Made by a program: the position numbers and the translations under genes | From: Oleiagrimonas citrea | GTDB lineage: Bacteria > Pseudomonadota > Gammaproteobacteria > Xanthomonadales > Rhodanobacteraceae | Assembly: GCF_012395255.1 (NCBI RefSeq) | Contig: NZ_JAAZQD010000002.1 | Coordinates: 579,929-643,928, forward strand | Direction of reading: 5' to 3' | Length of the DNA stretch: 64,000 nucleotides | Part shown: positions 8,324 to 15,464 of the stretch, piece by piece | How positions within the stretch are numbered: position 1 is the stretch's first letter | Layout: each line of letters begins with the position of its first letter | The notes under the pieces: generated by a model | Told to the model about the DNA's origin: nothing | Database searches by the model: none | What the model saw: only the letters and a program-made list of their open reading frames with translations

Positions 8324-10204
8324 TCAGCGTGAAGGCGTGTAGCGTAGCGTCAAGTACGCCGTGCGGCCGGGCTGATTGAAGTAGTAGACCGTCTCGTAAT
8401 CGCGGTCGAGCGCATTGGCCAGGCGCGCCTGCAACTGCCAGCGCGGACGGAACTGCCAGCTGGCGCGCAGATCGACCGTGGTGTAACCGCCCAGGCGATG
8501 CAGGTTGGCCGCATCGTCGTAGCGGTGGCCGTAGGCCGACACCGTGGTCCCGACCGAGAACGCGCCGAACGTGCGATCCAGGTCGATGCGTGCGCTGCGT
8601 CCGGCGCGGCGCGGCAGCCAGTTTCCGTCGTTCGGTCCGCCGTCACGGTTCTCCGGCTGCAGCCAGGTCGCGTAGCCGGCCACGCGCCAGGCGCCGACGT
8701 CGCCGCCGACCTGCGCCTCGGCGCCGCGGATACGCGCGCGGCTGATGTTGCCTGGCGTGAAGTGGCTGTCCAGCGCGATCAGGTCGCGGATGGTGTTGCG
8801 GTAGGCGTCCACGCGCCAGTGCCAGTGCGTGTGCACCGCGCCCAGACCCAGCTCGACGTTGCGCGACTTCTCCGGCTTCAGATTCGGATCGGCGCTCGGC
8901 GGGAAGCCCGGATACGACGGGTAGTACAGGTCGTTGAAGGTCGGCGCGTGGAACGCCGTGCCGTACGACGCTGTCAGCAGCAGACCGCCGTCGAAGTGAT
9001 AGCCCCAGGCCAGCGCGCCGGTGTTGTGGTTGCCGAACTGCTGGTTGTGGTCACGGCGACCGCTGATCTGCACTTCGTTGGCGCCGAAGCTGGCCTGGTA
9101 CTGCGCGTACGCGCCGACGTCCTCGCGCGCGGTACGCAGGTAGGCGGTGTCGCTGTCGATGTGCTCGTGCTGATCGTCGAGACCGACGGTCAACAACTGG
9201 CCGTCGCCCAGCGCAATGTCGTTCTGCCAGCCGAACTGGTTGCGCCGCGAATCGCCGTAGCCGACGAACGTGCCGTTCTTGTAGTTGCTGGCCTTGTCCA
9301 GGCTCTGGCCCGCGGTCAGCGTGACCGTCCAGGCCGCGGTCGGCTGCAGGCGCAGACGCGCGCCGGCCACCTGCTGCACGTGGCGGCTCTGGTTCTGGTA
9401 GCTGCCGTCGTATTCGACGTAGCTCTTGTTGCGCAGGAAGTTGCCGGCCAGTTCGGTGCCGTTGTCCCAGCGGTAGCCGGCGTTGAACAGGCCGTTCCAG
9501 GAGCGGTAGCCGTCGGCGTCCGGCTCGTTGGTGAAGCAACCGGCGAACACGGTGCCGGCGCCTTGCTTGCAGCTGTTGATGCCGCGCGTGTAGGTGCCGC
9601 CGACGCTGAGGTTGTACCAGGCGTGCCGCGTGCCGCCGGACAGACCGACCTGGCCGTCGCGATAGCCGTGCCCGCCGCCAGTGAGGCGGAACGACGGCGT
9701 GATGCCCTCGCCGGCCTGGCCGTGGCGGGTGAAGATCTGGATCACGCCGCCGATGGCGTCGGCGCCGTACAGCGACGAACGCGGGCCGCGCACGACCTCG
9801 ATGCGCTCGATCTGGTCGACCGGAATCTGCTCGAACGCAGCCAGCCCGGCACTAACCGAACCGACGCGCACGCCGTCGATCAGCACCAGCGTGTGGGTCG
9901 AACTGGTGCCGCGCAGGAACAGCGATGTCTGCTGACCGATGCCGCCCGAATTGGCCAGGCTCACGCCCGGCAGACCTTCCAGCAACCCGACCAGCGAGGT
10001 CGGCTGCAGGCGTGCGATGTCGTCGCGAGTGAGCACGGTGACCGGCGCCAGCGTATCGTCCAGCGACACGTCGGTACGGGTGGCGGTGACCACCACCGGT
10101 TTCAGATCGCTGGAAGCGGGCATCGGCGATGCAGCCGTCGCAGCGGCCGATGCCGTCAGCAGGGTCAGAAACGCGAACGGCGCGCCCGGAATCTTGATGT
10201 ACAT
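8324..10204 (-). CDS. btuB: TonB-dependent cobalamin receptor, BtuB-like
   Basis: A 626 aa outer-membrane TonB-dependent receptor. A signal peptide (about 1-25) precedes a TonB box-like LKPVVVTATRT, a plug domain (DTLAPVTVLTRDDIARLQP through GGVIQIFTRH) and a 22-strand barrel. The small size, plug sequence and especially the cobalamin riboswitch upstream support vitamin B12 import. The start is the ATG preceded by GGAGA; a longer frame upstream merely runs through the riboswitch. The protein ends RYTPSR rather than with the usual terminal aromatic residue. Expression should fall when intracellular B12 is plentiful. Confidence 0.88.
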   Translation of the reverse strand: MYIKIPGAPFAFLTLLTASAAATAASPMPASSDLKPVVVTATRTDVSLDDTLAPVTVLTRDDIARLQPTSLVGLLEGLPGVSLANSGGIGQQTSLFLRGTSSTHTLVLIDGVRVGSVSAGLAAFEQIPVDQIERIEVVRGPRSSLYGADAIGGVIQIFTRHGQAGEGITPSFRLTGGGHGYRDGQVGLSGGTRHAWYNLSVGGTYTRGINSCKQGAGTVFAGCFTNEPDADGYRSWNGLFNAGYRWDNGTELAGNFLRNKSYVEYDGSYQNQSRHVQQVAGARLRLQPTAAWTVTLTAGQSLDKASNYKNGTFVGYGDSRRNQFGWQNDIALGDGQLLTVGLDDQHEHIDSDTAYLRTAREDVGAYAQYQASFGANEVQISGRRDHNQQFGNHNTGALAWGYHFDGGLLLTASYGTAFHAPTFNDLYYPSYPGFPPSADPNLKPEKSRNVELGLGAVHTHWHWRVDAYRNTIRDLIALDSHFTPGNISRARIRGAEAQVGGDVGAWRVAGYATWLQPENRDGGPNDGNWLPRRAGRSARIDLDRTFGAFSVGTTVSAYGHRYDDAANLHRLGGYTTVDLRASWQFRPRWQLQARLANALDRDYETVYYFNQPGRTAYLTLRYTPSR

Positions 10205-10374
10205 GCAACGTCTCCTCGCCGTGCGCCCCGCGCGACGGCATGGTGCGGATGAAGGCGACACGAGGAAGAGAAAACGGACGGACGCGGAAACCCGGAACGG
10301 GCGCGGCTCGATCCGCCTTCGCCCTCCGCGAAGCCACCGGACAATGCGCCGCGGCGCAAGCCGCAGTCGCACGT

Positions 10375-10570
10375 ATCGGGCCGGTCTCCGGGCTTGTGGC
10401 GGATCCTCCAACCTCGGACCCGGCGTGACCGCCTTCCCATGCCGCGAAGCACAGTGGCGGAAGGTCACGCCGCGGCATCCATCGATGCCGTCGCGCACTC
10501 ACCGTTGCGGGGGCAGCGCCGGATTCACACCGGCTTCCCGTTTCATCCCGCGTCGCGAACACGCCGCAGG
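10375..10570 (-). ncRNA. Cobalamin riboswitch upstream of btuB
   Basis: Read on the minus strand, the element contains GCCGGTGTGAATCCGGC followed by GCTGCCCCCGCAACGGT, the B12-box core. It then has CCACTG, GGGAAGGCGG and the closing GCCCGGAGACCGGCC. These are the conserved landmarks of the cobalamin aptamer in order. About 170 bases separate it from the btuB start, leaving room for an expression platform. Binding of adenosylcobalamin is expected to reduce receptor synthesis. Confidence 0.93.
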
Positions 10571-10589
10571 ACACCCGAAACGAGGGCGC

Positions 10590-10618
10590 AGCGTAGCGCC
10601 CGCGCGCGTCGCGCACAA
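10590..10618 (-). promoter_or_regulatory. Candidate promoter for the btuB riboswitch RNA
   Basis: On the minus strand TTGTGC (10618-10613) and TACGCT (10595-10590) are separated by 17 bases, and transcription would start just before the aptamer. The match is moderate (-10 weak), but the position is right. Confidence 0.45.
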
Positions 10619-10688
10619 GCGCCATGCAGCACGGATCACGACCCGGAACGGCAACTGTCTGATTTGCGAAGCATCTCCATATTTCGCG

Positions 10689-10717
10689 TTGACCCACCCC
10701 GCAAAACCCCATATCTT
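10689..10717 (+). promoter_or_regulatory. Candidate promoter for the nrdAB riboswitch RNA
   Basis: TTGACC (10689-10694) and TATCTT (10712-10717) with a 17-base spacer. The predicted start near 10724 coincides with the beginning of the second cobalamin aptamer. Confidence 0.6.
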
Positions 10718-10723
10718 GGGTTC

Positions 10724-10913
10724 GTCGGTGTTCGCCTCGCGGCGGACACAATAGGGAATCCGGTGTGAATCCGGAGCTGCCCCGCAGCGGTAAGCGGTAT
10801 CGAACGCCTTGATGGGATCACTCCCGCGCACTGGGTCGCTGTACCCGGGAAGCGAAGGCCAGTAGGTGAGTCGCACGACTCGAGCCGCAAGCCCGAAGAC
10901 CTGCCGACACGCC
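10724..10913 (+). ncRNA. Cobalamin riboswitch upstream of nrdAB
   Basis: A second, independent cobalamin aptamer. It shows TCCGGTGTGAATCCGGA, the B12-box core GCTGCCCCGCAGCGGTAA, CACTGGG, GGGAAGCGAAGGCCAGTAGG and the closing AGCCCGAAGACCTGCC, all in the expected order. It points away from the btuB riboswitch, about 150 bases from it. The next gene is class Ia ribonucleotide reductase, which does not need B12. Control of this kind (B12 shuts off the B12-independent enzyme) is known in Streptomyces and implies that a B12-dependent NrdJ is encoded elsewhere. Confidence 0.95.
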
Positions 10914-11097
10914 AGGCCGTCCGGCCGTCGCAGTCCGTGAGATGCGAGGGACCGAACCTAGAAGCCGCCTGGTGCGGGTGACCGCTTCCGCGGGGAGGCG
11001 CGTCGCTGAAGGGACCGGTCCGCCGGTCCGTTGGCGAGCGTGATCCGCATGGCGACACCCTCAGGCCCTGCGCGAGGGAGCAGGCGTTTGAGTCACG

Positions 11098-11133
11098 GAC
11101 CCGTCGCGCTATCCCAGATCGGCGCGGCGGGTC
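11098..11133 (+). promoter_or_regulatory. Stem-loop just before the nrdA ribosome binding site
   Basis: GACCCGTCGCGC (11098-11109) pairs with GCGCGGCGGGTC (11122-11133) with one mismatch pair. The stem ends 9 bases before GGAGGT (11143-11148), the nrdA Shine-Dalgarno. It may be part of the riboswitch expression platform; no U-run follows, so translational control is more likely than termination. The 184-base stretch between aptamer and stem holds no gene that I can see. Confidence 0.45.
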
Positions 11134-11153
11134 CACCCATCCGGAGGTCCGCC

Positions 11154-13652
11154 ATGGATCCACTCGACACCCTGCCGGAAACGGCTTCATCGCCCGTGGA
11201 CGCGGCGTCTGCCGACGCGTCCGTCCCACCCGCATTTTCGCCGTCCACCGCCGCGCGCGGCACGGACGAATCCTTCCGCCTGACGCCGGCGCACAACGCC
11301 GCACAGATGCACGTCGCCAAGCGCAACGGCGCGCACGAGCCGGTCGACGTCAACAAGATCGTGCGCGCGGTGCAGCGCTGTGCCGACGGCCTGCACGCCG
11401 TCGACCCGATGCGCGTCGCGCACAAGACCATCGGCGGCCTGTACGACGGCGCCAGCACCCGCGAACTGGACGAGTTGTCCATCCGCACCGCCGCCGCGCT
11501 GACCGCCGAGGAACCCGAATACGGCCAGCTCGCCGCGCGCCTGCTGGCCGCCACCATCGACAAGGAAGTGCGCGGCCAGGACATCCAGTCGTTCTCGCAA
11601 TCGGTCGCGCGCGGCGCCGAGCTGGGTCTGATCAACGAGCGCCTGCAGACCTTCGTCGCCGCCAACGCGCGCAAGCTCGACGACGCCATCGACCACGACG
11701 CCACGCGCCGCTTCGAGTACTTCGGCCTACGCACCGTCTACGACCGCTACCTGCTGCGCCATCCCGAAGCGCGCCACGTGATCGAGAGCCCGCCGTACTT
11801 CTTCATGCGCATCGCCTGCGCGCTGGGCGGCGGCGACATGGGCGAGACGCTGGCGCTGTACGGCCTGTTTTCCTCGCTCGACTACATCCCCAGCTCGCCG
11901 ACGCTGTTCAACGCCGGCACGCGGCACGAACAGCTGTCCTCGTGCTTCCTGCTCGACTCGCCCGCGGACACGCTGGAAGCGATCTACGACAAGTACGCCG
12001 ACGTCGCCAAGCTGTCCAAGTTCGCCGGCGGCATCGGCCTGGCCTACTCCCGCATCCGCTCGCGCGGCTCGCTGATCCGCGGCACCAACGGCCACTCCAA
12101 CGGCCTGGTGCCGTGGCTGAAGACGCTCGACGCCTCGGTCGCCGCGGTCAACCAGGGCGGCCGCCGCAAGGGCGCGGCCTGCGTGTACCTGGAACCGTGG
12201 CACGCCGACATCGAGGAATTCCTGGAACTGCGCGACAACACCGGCGACGACGCCCGTCGCACGCACAACCTCAACCTCGCCAACTGGATCTGCGACGAGT
12301 TCATGCGTCGCGTCGAGGCCGGCGCGGACTGGTCGCTGTTCGACCCCAAGACCGTGCCGCAGCTGGTCGACCTGCACGGCGACGACTTCGACGCCGCCTA
12401 CCGCAAGGCCGAGGCCGACGGCCTGGCCGTGCGCACCCTGCCCGCACGCGAGCTGTACACGCGCATGCTGCGCACGCTGGCGCAGACCGGCAACGGCTGG
12501 ATAACCTTCAAGGACCGCGCCAACGCCACCTGCAACCAGACCGCCGTGGCCGGGAACACGGTACACCTGTCCAACCTGTGCACCGAGATTCTGGAAGTCA
12601 CGTCCAACGATGAGACCGCGGTGTGCAACCTCGGCTCGATCAACCTGTCGCGCCACCTCGCGCGCGACGACGACGGTCGCTGGTCGTTCAACTTCGACAA
12701 GCTGGCCGACACCGTGCGTCTGGCCGTGCGCCAGCTCGACCGCGTGATCGACCTGAACTTCTACCCCATCGACACCGCGCGCGCGGCGAATATGAAGTGG
12801 CGTCCGGTGGGCCTGGGCGTGATGGGCCTGCAGGACGTATTCTTCCGCCTGCGCCTGCCGTTCGACAGCGACGAGGCCTGCGCGCTGTCGGCGCGCATCG
12901 CCGAGGACATCTACTTCCACGCCCTGGACACCTCCAGCGAACTGGCCGCCGAGCTCGGCGCGCACCCGGCCTTCGCCGACACCCGCGCGGCGCGCGGCCA
13001 GCTGCAGTTCGACCACTGGACGGACGCCGCGCCGCACGACGCCGAGCGCTGGCAGACCCTGCGCGAAACCATCCGGCACACCGGCCTGCGCAACTCGCTG
13101 CTGATCGCCATCGCGCCGACCGCCACCATCGCCTCGATCTGCGGCTGCTACGAATGCATCGAGCCGCAGGTGTCCAACCTGTTCAAGCGCGAGACGCTGT
13201 CGGGCGACTTCGTGGTGGTCAACCGCCACCTCGTCGAGGAGCTGAAGACGCTGGGCCTGTGGACTGCCGAAGTGCGCGACGCCATCAAGCGCGCCGAGGG
13301 TTCGATCCAAGGCATCGCGGCCATCCCCGAACCGCTGCGCCGCATCTACCGTACCGCGTGGGAACTGCCGCAGAAGGCGCTGATCGACCACGCCGCCGCA
13401 CGCGGCGCCTACATCGACCAGAGCCAGTCGCTGAACCTGTTCATGGAGAACCCCAACATCGGCCAGCTGTCGTCGATGTACATGTACGCCTGGAAGGCCG
13501 GCATCAAGACCACCTACTACCTGCGCTCACGCCCGGCCACGCGCATCGCGCAGACCACCGTCGGCCACACCGCCGCGCAGACAAAGCCGGACGACAACGC
13601 CGCCGTGGTCTGCTCGCTGGAGAACCCGGAGTACTGCGAGGCCTGCCAGTGA
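11154..13652 (+). CDS. nrdA: Ribonucleoside-diphosphate reductase alpha subunit, class Ia
   Basis: Reduces ribonucleotides to deoxyribonucleotides with NrdB. The 832 aa protein has a low-complexity N-terminal tail (1-45), an ATP-cone (about 50-140, HVAKRNGAHEPVDVNKIV) for dATP/ATP activity control, and the ten-stranded barrel. Expected catalytic residues are visible: Cys264 in LSSCF, Asn474/Cys476/Glu478 in NLCTEI, PTATIASICGC, and a C-terminal Cys828-Cys831 pair (YCEACQ) for re-reduction. The start has GGAGGT five bases upstream. First gene of nrdA-nrdB-thioesterase, behind a cobalamin riboswitch, so it is likely off when B12 is abundant. Confidence 0.95.
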   Translation: MDPLDTLPETASSPVDAASADASVPPAFSPSTAARGTDESFRLTPAHNAAQMHVAKRNGAHEPVDVNKIVRAVQRCADGLHAVDPMRVAHKTIGGLYDGASTRELDELSIRTAAALTAEEPEYGQLAARLLAATIDKEVRGQDIQSFSQSVARGAELGLINERLQTFVAANARKLDDAIDHDATRRFEYFGLRTVYDRYLLRHPEARHVIESPPYFFMRIACALGGGDMGETLALYGLFSSLDYIPSSPTLFNAGTRHEQLSSCFLLDSPADTLEAIYDKYADVAKLSKFAGGIGLAYSRIRSRGSLIRGTNGHSNGLVPWLKTLDASVAAVNQGGRRKGAACVYLEPWHADIEEFLELRDNTGDDARRTHNLNLANWICDEFMRRVEAGADWSLFDPKTVPQLVDLHGDDFDAAYRKAEADGLAVRTLPARELYTRMLRTLAQTGNGWITFKDRANATCNQTAVAGNTVHLSNLCTEILEVTSNDETAVCNLGSINLSRHLARDDDGRWSFNFDKLADTVRLAVRQLDRVIDLNFYPIDTARAANMKWRPVGLGVMGLQDVFFRLRLPFDSDEACALSARIAEDIYFHALDTSSELAAELGAHPAFADTRAARGQLQFDHWTDAAPHDAERWQTLRETIRHTGLRNSLLIAIAPTATIASICGCYECIEPQVSNLFKRETLSGDFVVVNRHLVEELKTLGLWTAEVRDAIKRAEGSIQGIAAIPEPLRRIYRTAWELPQKALIDHAAARGAYIDQSQSLNLFMENPNIGQLSSMYMYAWKAGIKTTYYLRSRPATRIAQTTVGHTAAQTKPDDNAAVVCSLENPEYCEACQ

Positions 13653-13811
13653 CCGACGCCTCCGTCTGACCCCTTCGTAGCCATGGACGAACCCGCCGCA
13701 CGGATGCGGCATCACGGACGACCCGACGGCACGGATGCGCATGGACGACGCCTGCCGCACGAACGCGGCACCCGCCTCGGGTCGACCGACACGCACGCAC
13801 AAGGAATGCCC

Positions 13812-14825
13812 ATGAACCCTTCATCCCGCCTGCTCGACCCCGGCTTCGCATTGACCCTGCGGCCGATGCGCTACCCGCAGTTCTACGAGATGTACCGCGC
13901 CGCGATCCGCAATACCTGGACCGTCGAGGAAGTCGACTTCGGCATGGACACCGCCGACCTCAAGCAAAAGATGAGCGACGCCGACCGCCACCTGGTCGAG
14001 CGCCTGATCGCCTTCTTCGCCACCGGCGACACCATCGTTTCCAACAATCTGGTGCTGAACCTGTACCAGCACATCAACGCGCCCGAAGCGCGCATGTTCC
14101 TGTCGCGCCAGCTGTACGAGGAAGCGCTGCACGTGCAGTTCTACCTGACCCTGCTCGACACCTACCTGCCCGATCCGGAGGCGCGTCACAAGGCGTTCGC
14201 CGCCATCGAGACCATCCCATCGATCCGCGCCAAGGGCGACTTCTGTTTCAAGTGGATGGATTCGGTGCAGCAGCTGGATCGCCTGGAGACGCGCGAACAT
14301 CGCCGCCAGTTCCTGCTCAACCTGATCTGCTTCGCGGCCTGCATCGAGGGCCTGTTCTTCTTCGCCGCCTTCGCCTACGTCTACCACTTCCGCGCGCGCG
14401 GCCTGCTGCACGGCCTGGCCGGCGGCACCAACTGGGTGTTCCGCGACGAATCGGGCCACATGGCCTTCGCCTTCGCCGTGATCGAGCAGGTGCGCAAGGA
14501 AGAGCCGGACCTGTTCGACGAAACCATGCAGGCCGACGTCGAAACAATGCTGGAGGAGGCCATCGCCTGCGAAACGCAGTTCGCCGAAGACGTGCTCGCC
14601 GGCGGCGTCGCCGGCCTGTCGCTGAAGGACATGCGCCAGTACCTCGAATACGTCGCCGACCAGCGCCTGCGTCAGCTCGGCATGACGCCGAAGTACGGGG
14701 TCGCCAATCCGTTCGACTTCATGGATCTGCAGGACGTGCAGGAAGTGACCAACTTCTTCGAGCGCCGCGTGTCGGCCTATCAGGTCGGCGTCGAGGGCGA
14801 GGTCGCCTTCGACGTGGCGTTCTGA
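13812..14825 (+). CDS. nrdB: Ribonucleoside-diphosphate reductase beta subunit
   Basis: A 337 aa ferritin-like radical subunit. The EEALHVQFY motif keeps the spacing Glu-x2-His-x3-Tyr, so a tyrosyl radical is expected, unlike the Phe variants. FRDESGHMAFAF supplies further metal ligands. The start with AAGGA six bases upstream is preferred. An in-frame ATG at 13683 would add 43 residues unlike any NrdB. The 159-base gap after nrdA holds two small hairpins: GCCGCA-CGGA-TGCGGC at 13695-13710, and TGCCGC paired with GCGGCA at 13753-13770. These may tune the subunit ratio. Confidence 0.93.
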   Translation: MNPSSRLLDPGFALTLRPMRYPQFYEMYRAAIRNTWTVEEVDFGMDTADLKQKMSDADRHLVERLIAFFATGDTIVSNNLVLNLYQHINAPEARMFLSRQLYEEALHVQFYLTLLDTYLPDPEARHKAFAAIETIPSIRAKGDFCFKWMDSVQQLDRLETREHRRQFLLNLICFAACIEGLFFFAAFAYVYHFRARGLLHGLAGGTNWVFRDESGHMAFAFAVIEQVRKEEPDLFDETMQADVETMLEEAIACETQFAEDVLAGGVAGLSLKDMRQYLEYVADQRLRQLGMTPKYGVANPFDFMDLQDVQEVTNFFERRVSAYQVGVEGEVAFDVAF

Positions 14826-14827
14826 GC

Positions 14828-15232
14828 ATGGCTGCCACCGATACCGATGCAGCACCGCGCGAGGCGGTGCTGATGGAGATGGTGTTCCCGCACCACACCA
14901 ACCACCTCGGGACGCTGTTCGGCGGCCAGGCGCTGGCGTGGATGGACAAGGCCGCCTTCATCGCCGCTTCGCGCTACGCGCGCCGGACCGTGGTCACCGG
15001 CCGTTCCGAGCAGGCCGACTTCCACGTGCCGGTGCGCCAGGGCCAGCTGGTCGAATTGCGCGCGCACGTCGCCGGCGTCGGCCGCAGCTCGATGCAGGTC
15101 GAGGTGACGCTGACGGCCGAGGACCTGCTCAGCGGCGACCGCCGCGTGTGCACGCAGGCGCGCTTCGTGATGATCGCGCTGGACGCGCACGGCTCGCCGA
15201 CGGCCGTGGCCGGACTTCCCGATGCCCCCTGA
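14828..15232 (+). CDS. Acyl-CoA thioesterase, hotdog fold, YciA type
   Basis: A 134 aa single-hotdog thioesterase that hydrolyses acyl-CoA. It has the family opening LMEMVFPHHTNHLGTLFGGQALAWMDKAA, with the NHLGTLFGG catalytic segment and the Asp in WMD. RQGQLVELRAHVAGVGRSSMQVEV is the typical second strand pair. It begins two bases after the nrdB stop, so it is almost surely in the same transcript, with no evident functional link to nucleotide reduction. Acyl preference cannot be told from sequence. Confidence 0.85.
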   Translation: MAATDTDAAPREAVLMEMVFPHHTNHLGTLFGGQALAWMDKAAFIAASRYARRTVVTGRSEQADFHVPVRQGQLVELRAHVAGVGRSSMQVEVTLTAEDLLSGDRRVCTQARFVMIALDAHGSPTAVAGLPDAP

Positions 15233-15326
15233 TGTCCACACGCATCCGTACGCCTACCGGGCGGCGCATAATTTCCGCAACATCCATCAGATGGGCATGT
15301 CCCGTCAGCCCGCACCAGCCTTACAA

Positions 15327-15358
15327 AAGGGCCTGCCCGGTTCCCCGGGCAGGCCCTT
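15327..15358 (-). terminator. Terminator for the DPP IV-like gene
   Basis: Perfect 14-base inverted repeat AAGGGCCTGCCCGG / CCGGGCAGGCCCTT with a four-base loop. On the minus strand it is followed by TTTTG. It also faces the nrdAB unit and may stop that too. The rest of 15233-15464 shows no gene. Confidence 0.85.
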
Positions 15359-15464
15359 GATATCGACGCGGCCGACGTCATGCATGATGGCGAACGGCCA
15401 ACGAACTCGCTCACCCTAAACCGCATGCCGACGATGACCTGTTGCCGTCGCCAGCAGCGCGAAC

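Noticed and set aside
13683..13811. Extended NrdB N-terminus from an upstream ATG
   Set aside because: The 43 added residues are unlike the family and overlap two hairpins; AAGGA is positioned for the ATG at 13812.
15222..15419. Small plus-strand frame after the thioesterase gene
   Set aside because: It overlaps the thioesterase stop and reads through a strong terminator stem; the composition is not protein-like.
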